Source: Bradyrhizobium algeriense
Lineage (GTDB): Bacteria > Pseudomonadota > Alphaproteobacteria > Rhizobiales > Xanthobacteraceae
DNA length: 64,000 nucleotides
Reading direction: 5' to 3'
Assembly (NCBI RefSeq): GCF_036924595.1
Contig: NZ_JAZHRV010000001.1
Coordinates: 1,302,001-1,366,000 of the forward strand
Positions 35,252-44,405 of this stretch are shown here, in pieces. Every line of letters begins with the position of its first letter. The stretch's first letter is position 1. The notes beneath the pieces are model-generated. The model had not been told where the DNA came from and ran no database searches. It saw nothing but the letters and a program-made list of their open reading frames with translations. A program made the translations under genes and the position numbers.

Positions 35252-35926
35252 ATGACTGAACTGTCGACGATGAAGGATGGCGTTGCGAACCAGGCCGAGG
35301 CCTCGGACCGCGTGCTTCAGATCCTCGCCGAGGCCGGACGGCTGTTCGCCAGCAAGGGATTCGAGGGAACCTCGATGCGCGACATCGCGCTCGCCTGCGG
35401 CATCTCCAAGTCGCTGCTCTATCATCATTTCTCCAACAAGGACGAGATCTACGCGCGGGTTGCGGTCGGCTCGACGCTCGAGCTCTATCTGTTCGTGCGC
35501 GACCGCATTCCCGACGGGCCGCCGTCGCAGAAGATCCGCGCCTTCATGGTCGCGACAGCGGAATATTTCCGCCGCTACCGCTGGGCCTGGATTGCCTCCA
35601 CAACCGCCTTCTGGAACGATCCCGACCGGCACCGGCACAAGGAACGACTGACGCGCCGCGACCGCTTCGAGAATTTTCTGCGCGGCTTGATCCAGGAAGC
35701 CATCGATGCCGGCGAGATCCGCAAGGTCGATGTTCCCATGACCGGCCGGCTGATCCTGTCTTCGCTCAACTGGATGCATCGGTGGTACAATCCCAACAAG
35801 TCCGCAACGCCGGAGCAGATCGCGGAGATCTTCTTCGACATGATCTTCAACGGCCTGCGAAGCGGCAAGCTTGTCGAGCTTCCCGGAGAGGAGCCGCCCA
35901 AGGCAGGCCGGCGCAAGTCGCGCTGA
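35252..35926 (+). CDS. TetR-family repressor of the 34-50 kb regulon
   Basis: This 224-residue protein has a helix-turn-helix at about residues 22-70 (ILAEAGRLFASKGFEGTSMR and CGISKSLLYHHFSNKDEIYA) and an all-helical ligand domain with aromatic residues (FRRYRWAWIASTTAFWNDPD). Three copies of GACCGATCGGTC stand before its own promoter region, the divergent lactonase, the Bug gene and the long operon. It probably represses all of these until a pathway CoA ester or acid binds. The ligand is unknown. Confidence 0.88.
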   Translation: MTELSTMKDGVANQAEASDRVLQILAEAGRLFASKGFEGTSMRDIALACGISKSLLYHHFSNKDEIYARVAVGSTLELYLFVRDRIPDGPPSQKIRAFMVATAEYFRRYRWAWIASTTAFWNDPDRHRHKERLTRRDRFENFLRGLIQEAIDAGEIRKVDVPMTGRLILSSLNWMHRWYNPNKSATPEQIAEIFFDMIFNGLRSGKLVELPGEEPPKAGRRKSR

Positions 35927-35947
35927 CCGGCGCGCGGCGGCCGCGTC

Positions 35948-36928
35948 TCATTCCAATACGATGTTCTGCGCCTTGATCACCGGTCCCCAGAGCGCGGCGT
36001 CCTTGGTCAATTGGGCGTCGAGCCGCTCCGGTCCGCCGATATCGACCATCAGGCCGTCGGTCTCGAGCTGCTTTGCGATCTCGGGCTTCTGCATCGCGGC
36101 GTTCGCGGCCGCATTCAACCGGGCGATGACTTCACGCGGCGTGCCCGCCGGTGCGTGCAGCGCGGTCCAGAACGAAGCCGTCAGGTCCGGATAGCCGGAT
36201 TCGGACAGCGTCGGGATGTCGGGGAGATTTGCCATACGTTTCTCCGAGGACACCGCAAGGATGCGAAGCTGGCCGCTGCGCGCGTGCTCGATGACGGCCG
36301 CGGGCGTCGCAAAGTTGAGATCGCATTCTCCCGACAGCGTCTCCACGATCGAGGCCGGATTGTTGCGATAGGCGACCTCAGTGACGGCAAATCCCATCGA
36401 CTTGCCCATCATGATGCCGAACAGATGCGTGACGCTGCCCGGGCCGAGCGTGGCGTAGAACAGCGGTTTGTCGCGCCCCTTGGCATAGGAGACGAAGCTC
36501 TTCACGTCGGTGGCGGGTGTCTTCGCATTCACGGTCAGCGACAGCGGCCCGTTGCAGAGCATGGCCACCGAGGCGAAGTTCTCGAGCTTGTAGGGCAGGG
36601 CCTTGCGCAACAGCACGTTCAGCGAGATCGGGCCGGTGCCGCCGGCGAGCAGGACCGATCCGTCCTTCGGCGCGCGCGCTACATATTGCGATCCGACGAT
36701 GCCGTTGGCGCCCGGCTTGTTGTCGACCAGGACCGGCTGGTCCAGGTTTTCCGCCATCGCTTTCGCGATCGAGCGCATCAGGCTGTCGATGGAGCCGCCC
36801 GGCGCGTAGGGCACGATGATGAAGACCGTTTGCGACGAGCGCGCCCTGACGATTGCAGGCGCCCCAAACGGGGCGGCGAGGGCGCCGGCGATCAAGGTTG
36901 CCGCTTGGCGGCGGCTGATCCTGGGCAT
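35948..36928 (-). CDS. Bug/TctC-family periplasmic binding protein (TetR regulon)
   Basis: The ATG at 36926-36928 (MPRISRRQAATLIAGALAAP) gives 326 residues with a Tat-type signal (SRRQAA). The mature part has the Bug pattern VFIIVPYAPGGSIDS, NKPGANGIVGSQYVARAPKD and ends in ALWGPVIKAQNIVLE. It is divergent from the long operon, and the operator pair between them suggests joint control. The operon encodes TctB and TctA, so this is the likely binding subunit of a complete tripartite carboxylate transporter. Confidence 0.87.
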   Translation of the reverse strand: MPRISRRQAATLIAGALAAPFGAPAIVRARSSQTVFIIVPYAPGGSIDSLMRSIAKAMAENLDQPVLVDNKPGANGIVGSQYVARAPKDGSVLLAGGTGPISLNVLLRKALPYKLENFASVAMLCNGPLSLTVNAKTPATDVKSFVSYAKGRDKPLFYATLGPGSVTHLFGIMMGKSMGFAVTEVAYRNNPASIVETLSGECDLNFATPAAVIEHARSGQLRILAVSSEKRMANLPDIPTLSESGYPDLTASFWTALHAPAGTPREVIARLNAAANAAMQKPEIAKQLETDGLMVDIGGPERLDAQLTKDAALWGPVIKAQNIVLE

Positions 36929-36975
36929 CGAAGTCCTCCTCTGGGTCATTCTTGCTTGCCTTGAACCTACTGGCT

Positions 36976-36987
36976 GACCGATCGGTC
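36976..36987. promoter_or_regulatory. TetR operator 2 (Bug gene)
   Basis: GACCGATCGGTC, in the context CTGACCGATCGGTCGGTCAA, lies 48 bp upstream of the Bug start. Five of the next six bases (CGGT) match operator 1, so the recognised site may be longer than the 12-bp palindrome. Confidence 0.8.
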
Positions 36988-37049
36988 GGTCAATAGGAGA
37001 TCGACAGCGTATTGCAAGTCACCGTGGTTGATGTTATCAGCGCAGAAAG

Positions 37050-37065
37050 CTGACCGATCGGTCAG
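37050..37065. promoter_or_regulatory. TetR operator 3 (long operon)
   Basis: CTGACCGATCGGTCAG is a perfect 16-bp palindrome 39 bp before the start of the first operon gene. It lies 76 bp from operator 2, about seven helical turns, so looping or cooperative binding is possible. Confidence 0.8.
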
Positions 37066-37104
37066 GAATGCAGGCAATACGAATGGAAGCTCAAGGAGGA
37101 AGCC

Positions 37105-37875
37105 ATGTCAGGAGATATCGTCACCCTCGAAGTGTCCGATCACATCGCGCTGGCGACGCTGAACCGTCCTCCCGTGAACGCGCTCGATCGCGCCATGCGC
37201 GAGCGCATCGTTGCCGTATTCGACGAGATATCTGAGCGCGCCGACGTCCGGGTCGCGATCCTCACCGGTGCCGGAAAGGTGTTTTGCAGCGGTGCGGATC
37301 TGAAGGATCGTCCGGACCCGGCAAAGATCGGCGCGTTTCACAGCCACAACCGGATCACGCGCGAGACCGGCAACTGCATCCGCGAATGCTCGAAGCCGGT
37401 GATCGCGGCGATCAACGGCGTTGCGCTCGGCGCAGGCGTCGGCCTGATGGCCTCCTGCGACATCTTCTACGCCTGCGAGGAGGCCGTGTTCGGCATGCCC
37501 GAGATTAATGTCGGGCTCGCCGGTGGTGCGGCCATGCTGAACACGTTGTTCGGCCGCTCGCTGATGCGTCGCATGTTCTTCACCGGCTATCGCGTGCCGG
37601 CCGCCGAGCTCTATCGCCTCGGCATCATCGAAGCATGCACGACCAAGGAGAACCTGCTTCCCGAAGCGATGAAGATCGCAAGAGAGATCGCCTCAAAGAG
37701 CCCGATTGCGGTGGAATACGCCAAGAACGCGGCGAACATGGTCGAGCTGATGCCGCCGCGCGATGCCTATCGTTTCGAGCAGAACATCACGATGGCATTG
37801 TCCAAGACCGAGGACGCCAAGGAAGCGCGGATGGCGTTCCTCGAGAAGCGCACGCCGGTGTTCAAGGGGCGCTGA
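37105..37875 (+). CDS. Enoyl-CoA hydratase/isomerase, first operon gene
   Basis: This 256-residue crotonase-fold enzyme has oxyanion-hole segments (GKVFCSGADLKDRPD; VIAAINGVALGAGVGLMASC) and the acidic residue region GMPEINVGLAGGAAM. It hydrates or otherwise processes an unsaturated acyl-CoA. AGGAGGAAGCC precedes the ATG. It opens a row of twelve plus-strand genes to 50394 with short gaps or overlaps, and lies directly downstream of TetR operator 3. Confidence 0.9.
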   Translation: MSGDIVTLEVSDHIALATLNRPPVNALDRAMRERIVAVFDEISERADVRVAILTGAGKVFCSGADLKDRPDPAKIGAFHSHNRITRETGNCIRECSKPVIAAINGVALGAGVGLMASCDIFYACEEAVFGMPEINVGLAGGAAMLNTLFGRSLMRRMFFTGYRVPAAELYRLGIIEACTTKENLLPEAMKIAREIASKSPIAVEYAKNAANMVELMPPRDAYRFEQNITMALSKTEDAKEARMAFLEKRTPVFKGR

Positions 37876-37876
37876 G

Positions 37877-40009
37877 ATGCGGCCGGGAGAAGGTCTCGAC
37901 GCGCTGATGTCGCCGCGGTCGATCGCGATCATCGGCGCCTCGCAGGAGGCGACCAAGATCGGCGGCCGGCCGGTCGACCTGTTGCGCCGCCACGGCTATG
38001 CCGGCCGCATCTATCCGGTCAATCCCAAGGCCGCGACGGTGCAGGGACTGCAGGCCTATGCCTCTGTCGCCGACCTGCCGGAGGCGCCGGATCTCGCGAT
38101 CGTCGCAGTCGATGCGGAGCGCGCGAGCGAGGCGGTGGAACAGTGCGCCGCTCGCGGCGTCCGCAGCGTCGTCGTGTTCTCCTCCGGCTTTGCCGAGCTC
38201 GGCGAGCAGGGCCGCGCGATGCAGGAGCGGCTGCGGCTGGCCGCGCGCCGGACCGGCATGCGCGTGCTCGGCCCGAACTGCCTCGGCGCGGTTAGCGTCG
38301 CCGAGAAGAGCATCGCGACGTTCTCGATCGTGCTCGAGCACAGCATGCCCGCCGCGGGCTTGCTCGGTATCGTCTCGCAGAGCGGCAATCTCGGCAGCTA
38401 CACCATGCGCCTCGCCAGCGAGCGCGGCATCGGCGTCAGCCGCTTCATCACGACGGGCAACGAGTGCGACATCGACATCGCCGATGGCATCGCCTGGCTG
38501 GCACGTGATCCCGCCACCAAGGTGATCCTGTGCTGCCTCGAAGCCTGCCGCGATGCGGGCCGTCTGATCTCGGCGCTTGAGGAGGCGCGCGGTGCCGGCA
38601 AGCCCGTCATCGCGATGAAGATCGGGACGTCGGCGGCAGGTCAGGCCGCCGCGGCCTCGCACACCGGCGCGATGGCGGGATCGGACGCGGTGTTCGACGC
38701 GCTGTTTGCCCGGTGCGGCGCGGTGCGCGTTCGCAGCATCGATGAGCTCATCGATCTCGGCCACGCCGCATCGATCCTGCTGCCGGACCGGCTGCCGAAA
38801 GGCCCTGATATCGCGATCCTCACGGCGTCGGGCGGCTTCGGCGTGTTGATCGCGGATGCAGCGCAGGCCGTCGGACTGTCGCTGCCCGAGCTTGGTGAGG
38901 AGACGCAACGAAAGATTCTGGAGCTTGTGCCGTTCGCGTCGGCCCGCAATCCGGTCGATGCCACCGCGCAGATGTCGAGCCGACCCGATCTCCTGGAGAA
39001 GATCATGTCCGCCGTCGTGGCCGACGAGCGCGCCGACACGGTGATCCTGCCGCTGCCGTTCTCGCTGCATCTGCCGCGCCTGCGCTCCATCTACATGGAC
39101 ACGCTGCGCAACATCCGCGCGCAATTCCCCCACCGTCCGATCATCCTGTGCGTCGACGGCCCGGAGGATGCGCTGACCGAGCTGCACGCGCTGGGCTTTC
39201 CAACGATCGCCAACTTCGACGGCTGTTGCGCAACCGTCGCCGCGCTGGTGCGGTTGCAGGCCGCGGCAAAACGTCCACAAGACATGCCGGCTGCGGTCCA
39301 GCGGGCAGAACCGCTTGCCGCCGACGCCTTCCGCCATGAGCTTGGCGCCAAGCGCGCGCTTGCCGACGCCGGTGTTCCGATCCTGGCCGAACGTCTCGTG
39401 CAGGACGCGGACGCTGCGGTGCGTGCCGCCACCGAGATCGGATATCCGGTGGCGTTGAAGATCGCGTCGCCGGATCTGCCGCACAAGACGGAGGTGGGCG
39501 GCGTGGCCGTAGGCGTGGGTTCGGAAGCTGACGTCCGGCGCGCCTATGGCCAGATGCTCGATCGCGTCGCTACCAAGGCGCCGCACGCGGCGATCGATGG
39601 CGTGATCGTGGCGCCGATGGCCAAGGGCGTCGCCGAACTGATCCTCGGCAGCCGCATCGATCCAGTGTTCGGGCCGGTGGTGATGGTCGGTCTCGGCGGC
39701 ATCTTCGCGGAAATCCTCCACGACTCCGCCGTGCAGATGGCGCCGGTCAGCGAGACGCAGGCCATGGCGATGCTGAGATCGCTCAAGGCGTTCGCAGTGC
39801 TGGACGGTGCGCGCGGCCGGCCGCGTGCCGACCTCGCAGCCGCGGCCCGGGCCGTTGCCGCGTTGTCGCGCTTTGCCGCCGCGCATGCCGATACGGTTGC
39901 GGAGATCGACGTCAATCCGATGCTGCTGCGAGGGGAGGGCGAGGGGGCCGTGGCGCTCGACGCGCTGCTGATCCCGCACGGCAAGACTCCCGTCCAGGGG
40001 CATCACTGA
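37877..40009 (+). CDS. ADP-forming acyl-CoA synthetase (acetate-CoA ligase family)
   Basis: The ATG at 37877 is one base after the preceding stop. The 710-residue protein joins both parts of NDP-forming acyl-CoA synthetases: a CoA-binding Rossmann domain (about 8-130, RSIAIIGASQEATKIGGRPV), a succinyl-CoA-synthetase-like domain with the phospho-His in ASHTGAMAGSD (about His262), and a C-terminal ATP-grasp domain (about 490-700, EIGYPVALKIASPDLPHKT). It makes a CoA thioester from an imported acid using ATP. It is the probable entry step of the pathway. Confidence 0.88.
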   Translation: MRPGEGLDALMSPRSIAIIGASQEATKIGGRPVDLLRRHGYAGRIYPVNPKAATVQGLQAYASVADLPEAPDLAIVAVDAERASEAVEQCAARGVRSVVVFSSGFAELGEQGRAMQERLRLAARRTGMRVLGPNCLGAVSVAEKSIATFSIVLEHSMPAAGLLGIVSQSGNLGSYTMRLASERGIGVSRFITTGNECDIDIADGIAWLARDPATKVILCCLEACRDAGRLISALEEARGAGKPVIAMKIGTSAAGQAAAASHTGAMAGSDAVFDALFARCGAVRVRSIDELIDLGHAASILLPDRLPKGPDIAILTASGGFGVLIADAAQAVGLSLPELGEETQRKILELVPFASARNPVDATAQMSSRPDLLEKIMSAVVADERADTVILPLPFSLHLPRLRSIYMDTLRNIRAQFPHRPIILCVDGPEDALTELHALGFPTIANFDGCCATVAALVRLQAAAKRPQDMPAAVQRAEPLAADAFRHELGAKRALADAGVPILAERLVQDADAAVRAATEIGYPVALKIASPDLPHKTEVGGVAVGVGSEADVRRAYGQMLDRVATKAPHAAIDGVIVAPMAKGVAELILGSRIDPVFGPVVMVGLGGIFAEILHDSAVQMAPVSETQAMAMLRSLKAFAVLDGARGRPRADLAAAARAVAALSRFAAAHADTVAEIDVNPMLLRGEGEGAVALDALLIPHGKTPVQGHH

Positions 40010-40077
40010 ACTCAAACCACAAGAGGCCGCAGAAGCCGGCCCAGAGGAAACGCGGAAAGCAAAAGCAGGAGGAAACG

Positions 40078-41295
40078 GTGAAGAGATCGACGGTCACTGC
40101 GCTCGGCATGATTGCCCTGCTGCTCACGAATGCGCCGCTGTCCGCGCAGGGTATCTCCGGCGACGTCGTCAAGATCGGCATCATGAACGACCAGAACGGT
40201 CCCTATGCCGACAATTGCGGCCTCGGCTCGGTCGCTGCCGCCAAGCTCGCAGTCGGCGATTTCGGCGGAAGGGTCAACGGCAAGAAGATCGAGCTCGTGA
40301 TCGCCGATGATCAGAACAAGCCCGATATCGGCGTCGCCATCGCATTGCGCTGGGTCGACAATGAAGGCGTCGACGCCATCGTTGGCTGCTCGGCTTCGTC
40401 GATCGCGCTGGCCGTGCAGGACATCATGAAGAACCGCAAGAAGCCGTACATGCTGGCGGGCACGGCGGGCTCGTTCTTCACCAACGACAAATGCTCGCCC
40501 ATGACCACGCAGTGGGTGGTCGACACCCATGCTCAGCCGAAGGCCACGGTGAAGGCTCTGCTCGCCCAGGGCATCGACAGCTGGTTTTTCCTGACGGTCG
40601 ATTACGCCTTCGGCAAGGCCTGGCAGGCGGATGCGACGAAGTTCATCGAGGCGGGCGGCGGCAAGGTGGTCGGCTCCGTGCTGCATCCGCTCAACTCCTC
40701 GGATCTCTCCTCGTTCCTGCTGACGGCACAGGCCAGCGGCGCCAAGGCGATTGCGCTCGCCAATTCGGGGGCGGATTTCGCCAATGCGATCAAGCAGGCA
40801 CAGGAGTTCGGGCTGACCAGGAAGCAACTGCTCGTTCCGCTCGGCCTCATGATCAGCCAGACGCATGGCATCGGTCTTAAGGATCTGCAGAACGTGCGGC
40901 TGACGACGCCGTTCTACTGGGACATGACGCCGGACAGCCGTGCCTTTGCCAAGCGCTATGCCGAAGCGACGAACGGTCAGCTTCTCAACGAGGCCAAGGC
41001 GGCCACCTACAGCGCCATCACGCACTACCTCAAGGCGGTTGCCGCCGCCGGCTCCGACGATGGCGATGCCGTGATGCGGCAGATGAAGAACACGCAGGTC
41101 AACGATTTCGAGATGAAGAACGTCGCGATCAGGGCTGACGGCCAGGTGATGCGTCCGCTCTATGTCGCGCGGATCAAGGCTCCGGCCGAGTCCAAATACA
41201 CCTACGACTATTACGAGATCATCGGCACGATCGCGCCCGAGGACGCGTGGCGGCCGGCATCGGAGAGCGCCTGCGATCTTCTCAAGTCGCAGTAG
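40078..41295 (+). CDS. ABC transporter substrate-binding protein (Leu/Ile/Val-type)
   Basis: A GTG start follows AGGAGGAAAC. The 405-residue protein has a signal peptide (cleavage about residue 24, APLSAQG) and the type I periplasmic-binding fold of branched-chain amino-acid ABC systems (VKIGIMNDQNGPYADNCGLG). Relatives bind aromatic or aliphatic acids. No ABC permease or ATPase gene is present in the operon, so it must share one elsewhere or act as a sensor or reserve binder beside the TctAB system. Confidence 0.87.
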   Translation: MKRSTVTALGMIALLLTNAPLSAQGISGDVVKIGIMNDQNGPYADNCGLGSVAAAKLAVGDFGGRVNGKKIELVIADDQNKPDIGVAIALRWVDNEGVDAIVGCSASSIALAVQDIMKNRKKPYMLAGTAGSFFTNDKCSPMTTQWVVDTHAQPKATVKALLAQGIDSWFFLTVDYAFGKAWQADATKFIEAGGGKVVGSVLHPLNSSDLSSFLLTAQASGAKAIALANSGADFANAIKQAQEFGLTRKQLLVPLGLMISQTHGIGLKDLQNVRLTTPFYWDMTPDSRAFAKRYAEATNGQLLNEAKAATYSAITHYLKAVAAAGSDDGDAVMRQMKNTQVNDFEMKNVAIRADGQVMRPLYVARIKAPAESKYTYDYYEIIGTIAPEDAWRPASESACDLLKSQ

Positions 41296-41351
41296 GGAAC
41301 AGGCAGTCGGGTCGGCATGCCGGCCCGCATGGTGAAGGCGGGAAACGGGCG

Positions 41352-42563
41352 ATGAGTGTACTTGAAGCGGTATCGACGCAAGCAGTCGCGGGCGAGAGCC
41401 TGACGGGTGAAGTCTATCGCGATGCGATGCGTCGCTGGCTGCATGCCAACCTGCCTGCCAGCTTCCGCAGCGACAGCGCCGCATTCGCGCCGCCCACGCT
41501 CCAGCAATCTGTCGCCTGGGAGGCGGCGATGTATCGCGCCGGCCTGACGGGGATCACCTGGCCGCAGGCCTATGGTGGGCATGGCCGCTCCTTGCGCGAA
41601 CATCTCATCGCCAATCAGGAGATCGGCGCGCTGGCCATGCCGGAAAGCGTCAATTCGATCGGCAAGGAGCTCGCCGGCCCCATCATCCTTGCGGTCGGCA
41701 CCGAGGAGCAGAAGCGGCGTTTCCTGCCTGCGATCCTCGATATGCGCAACGTCTGGTGCCAGGGATTTTCCGAGCCTGAGGCGGGCTCCGACCTTGCCGG
41801 GCTTCGCACCCGCGCCACGCAAAGCGGTGACGATTGGCGGATCAACGGCCAGAAGATCTGGACCAGCGGCGCATACCGTGCCCAGCGCTGTCTCGTGCTC
41901 GCACGCACCGGGCCGCTGGAGGATCGCCATCGCGGCCTTGCCATGTTCGCAGTGCCGCTCGATGCGAAGGGCGTGCGCGTGCGGACCATCAAGTCGATCG
42001 ACGGCCGCGAGAGCTTTTGCGAGGTCTTCTTCGACGAAGTCGAGGTCGCACAGCTGGATGCCATCGGTGCGCCCGACGAGGGCTGGGCCGCGGCCATCCG
42101 CGTGCTGGAGATCGAGCGGGCAACCAACCGCATGTACCGCGCCTGGCGCTTTGAGAACGAGCTGCGGCATCTGATTTCGGCCTGCAAGACCGACCCGGTA
42201 CTGTCTTCGATGATGGCGGATCGGCACTACGCAAGCCGGCTAGGCGAAGTCGTGGTCGAGATCGAGGTATTGAAAGCGCATGTCGAGACCGCGGTCGAGG
42301 CGCTCGTTAATGGCGACAAGATCGGGGCGCGCGGCAGCCTGGCGAAGCTGTATTGGAGCGAATCCCATCAGCGCTTTGCGGCGCTCGCGATCGAGCTGCT
42401 CTCACAGGCGTCGCTGCCGCATAACCCGGCGATCAAGGTGGCGCGGCGGCGGTTCGAAGCCATCTACCTCCAGGCACGTGCTGAGACGATCTATGCCGGA
42501 ACGACCGAGATCCAGCTCGGCATTATCGCAGACCGGATCCTCCAACTCTCGAGGGGCAAGTGA
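41352..42563 (+). CDS. Acyl-CoA dehydrogenase, subunit 1
   Basis: This 403-residue acyl-CoA dehydrogenase starts at ATG 41352 (MSVLEAVSTQ). FAD-binding signatures are seen (CQGFSEPEAGSDLAGLRT; WRINGQKIWTSGA), and the C-terminal segment reads YAGTTEIQLGIIADRIL. The usual catalytic Glu of YEGT is Ala here, so the base must lie elsewhere or in a partner. It overlaps the next gene by 4 nt (GTGA). A second, shorter dehydrogenase two genes on may pair with it. Confidence 0.85.
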   Translation: MSVLEAVSTQAVAGESLTGEVYRDAMRRWLHANLPASFRSDSAAFAPPTLQQSVAWEAAMYRAGLTGITWPQAYGGHGRSLREHLIANQEIGALAMPESVNSIGKELAGPIILAVGTEEQKRRFLPAILDMRNVWCQGFSEPEAGSDLAGLRTRATQSGDDWRINGQKIWTSGAYRAQRCLVLARTGPLEDRHRGLAMFAVPLDAKGVRVRTIKSIDGRESFCEVFFDEVEVAQLDAIGAPDEGWAAAIRVLEIERATNRMYRAWRFENELRHLISACKTDPVLSSMMADRHYASRLGEVVVEIEVLKAHVETAVEALVNGDKIGARGSLAKLYWSESHQRFAALAIELLSQASLPHNPAIKVARRRFEAIYLQARAETIYAGTTEIQLGIIADRILQLSRGK

Positions 42564-43339
42564 CAGCGTCCGAGGGCCAGAGCCAAGCGGGCTTGCTGAA
42601 GGATCTCCTCGTCGTGGTGACGGGAGCGGGCCAAGGAATCGGGCGCGCCATCGCGTTGGGCGTGGCTGCTGCCGGGGCGAGGGTGGTCGTCACGGATCTG
42701 CGACAGAACCGGGCGGACTCCATTGCGCGTGAGATACGGCACCGAGGCAGCGAGGCCATCGCCTGTTCGCTCGACGTGACCAATGCCTCGGCGTGCGCAA
42801 ACGTGGCGCAGCGCGTGGACGAGGCGTTCGGCTCCACGGACGTCGTCGTCAACAATGCCGGAATCATCATCCGGGAGCCGATCGACAGCCTGCGGGCCCA
42901 CGAGAATTGGCGCCAGGTCTTCGACGTCAACGTCAATGGCACCTTCAACGTGGTTCATGCCTTCATTCCCGCGCTACGCAAGTCGCGGGGCTGCATCATC
43001 AACGTGGCGTCCGTTGCGGCCTTTGGCGGCATGAATGGTGCGCTTGGCTATTCGTCGTCCAAGGGTGCGGTGAGGCTGTTCACGCAGGCGCTTGCCCGCG
43101 ATCTCGCGCCTGATGGTATCAGGGTCAATGCCGTCGCGCCCGGCATCATCGCGACCGAGATGAGCGAGAGCACGCGCGACAATCCGGCCAGGCTGTCCGG
43201 TCTGATGGTGCGCACGCCTTTGAAGCGTGTGGGACAACCTGACGAGATCGCAGGGCCGGTGATCTTTCTCGCCTCCGCGATGGCGTCCTATGTCACCGGC
43301 GTCATCCTGCCCGTCGACGGCGGATATCTCGCTCAGTGA
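42560..43339 (+). CDS. Short-chain dehydrogenase/reductase 1
   Basis: This 259-residue SDR starts at a GTG overlapping the previous stop. It has the cofactor motif TGAGQGIGRA, NNAG, and the catalytic Ser-Tyr-Lys set (NVASVAAFGG, YSSSKG). It oxidises or reduces a hydroxy/oxo group, probably on a CoA intermediate, in the manner of a 3-hydroxyacyl-CoA dehydrogenase. All active residues are present. Confidence 0.88.
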   Translation: MTASEGQSQAGLLKDLLVVVTGAGQGIGRAIALGVAAAGARVVVTDLRQNRADSIAREIRHRGSEAIACSLDVTNASACANVAQRVDEAFGSTDVVVNNAGIIIREPIDSLRAHENWRQVFDVNVNGTFNVVHAFIPALRKSRGCIINVASVAAFGGMNGALGYSSSKGAVRLFTQALARDLAPDGIRVNAVAPGIIATEMSESTRDNPARLSGLMVRTPLKRVGQPDEIAGPVIFLASAMASYVTGVILPVDGGYLAQ

Positions 43340-43361
43340 GCAGCAGTTTTCGAAGAGGACA

Positions 43362-44393
43362 ATGATGACCATTGCCAGTGAAGGACTTCAGCCCGACGAG
43401 TTCGCGGCAACCGCGGCACGCGCCGTGACGGCATGTGCCGGCTTGGACGTGCGCGAACAGGCGCAAAACCTCGCCGGTGATGGTCTGCTCGGCGTGGTCG
43501 CGGATGAGGAGGTCGGTGGACTTGCTCTGCCGCTCGGCTTCGCGGTGCCGGTGATCGCCGCCGCTCATGCGGGATTGCTCGGATTTCCGCTGCTGGAGAC
43601 CGTTCTCGTCGGTCGCCTGCTCCAGTCTTCGCTGCCCCGTCTGGCCGCCGCGATCGTTTCCGGCGAGAAACTGGTGACGATCGCTTGGCAGGGCGAGGCC
43701 CTCGCCGAGCAGGCGAGCGGATCCCTGGTGCTGAGCAGCACCGTGGCGCGCGCGCCCTGCGCCGCGAAGGTCGACTACGTCCTGGTGCGGATGGAGACGG
43801 GCGCAGCGGCACTAATCCCAACCGATGCCGAAGGTGTCATGATGGAGGGTGCGGCCGGCCTCGACCTGACGGTGCCGGAGCATGTGATGCGACTGGAGAA
43901 GGTCGAAGTTCCGGTGGGCTCGATACTGCCGGCGAACACATGGGACATGCTCAGCTCGGACGCCAACGTGCTCCGTGCCGCCGCCATCCTGGGATCTGCC
44001 GAAGCGTGCCTGTCGCTCGCGCAGGAGCACGCCTCGACACGGCGCCAGTTCGGTCACGCATTGTCCTACAACCAGGCCATCCGTCATGCATTGGCGCGGC
44101 AGAAACTGGGACTCGAGAGCATTCGCCATGCGATCACCCGGAGCCTGTCCGGCGATGGTGGTCCGGTGCAGCGCGATGCGGCGTTCCTGGCAGCAGCGAC
44201 CTATGGCAGCTCGATCAGCGAGGGCGCATTGCAGATCCATGGCGGCATGGGTTTCACATGGGACGTCCCCGTGCATCGCCATCTGCGCCGTATCCGCACG
44301 CTGCAAGCGCAGGGTGATGCCAGCGGGCTGATCAGCGCGTTCGGCCGCCGTTACGTATCGGAAGTTGCTCCATTCGCCGAGGCAGGAGCTTGA
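43362..44393 (+). CDS. Acyl-CoA dehydrogenase, short subunit 2
   Basis: This 343-residue protein starts with MMTIASEG behind GAAGAGGAC. It is shorter than typical acyl-CoA dehydrogenases. The N-terminal part is weakly conserved, while the C-terminal part is clear: ASTRRQFGHALSYNQAIRH and ISEGALQIHGGMGFTWDVPV. No YEGT-type Glu is present. Such non-canonical subunits form heteromers with a partner in some steroid-degrading enzymes. Its place near subunit 1 fits that idea, though this is inference. Confidence 0.8.
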   Translation: MMTIASEGLQPDEFAATAARAVTACAGLDVREQAQNLAGDGLLGVVADEEVGGLALPLGFAVPVIAAAHAGLLGFPLLETVLVGRLLQSSLPRLAAAIVSGEKLVTIAWQGEALAEQASGSLVLSSTVARAPCAAKVDYVLVRMETGAAALIPTDAEGVMMEGAAGLDLTVPEHVMRLEKVEVPVGSILPANTWDMLSSDANVLRAAAILGSAEACLSLAQEHASTRRQFGHALSYNQAIRHALARQKLGLESIRHAITRSLSGDGGPVQRDAAFLAAATYGSSISEGALQIHGGMGFTWDVPVHRHLRRIRTLQAQGDASGLISAFGRRYVSEVAPFAEAGA

Positions 44394-44405
44394 AGGAGAT
44401 TTGCC

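Noticed and set aside
37862..40015. 717-codon open frame on the minus strand
   Set aside because: It lies opposite the acyl-CoA synthetase gene, has His/Arg/Asp-rich composition typical of an antisense shadow in high-GC DNA, and shows no family motif.
40012..41484. 490-codon minus-strand frame
   Set aside because: It is a shadow of the ABC binding-protein gene and the next start region; there is no motif and no promoter context.
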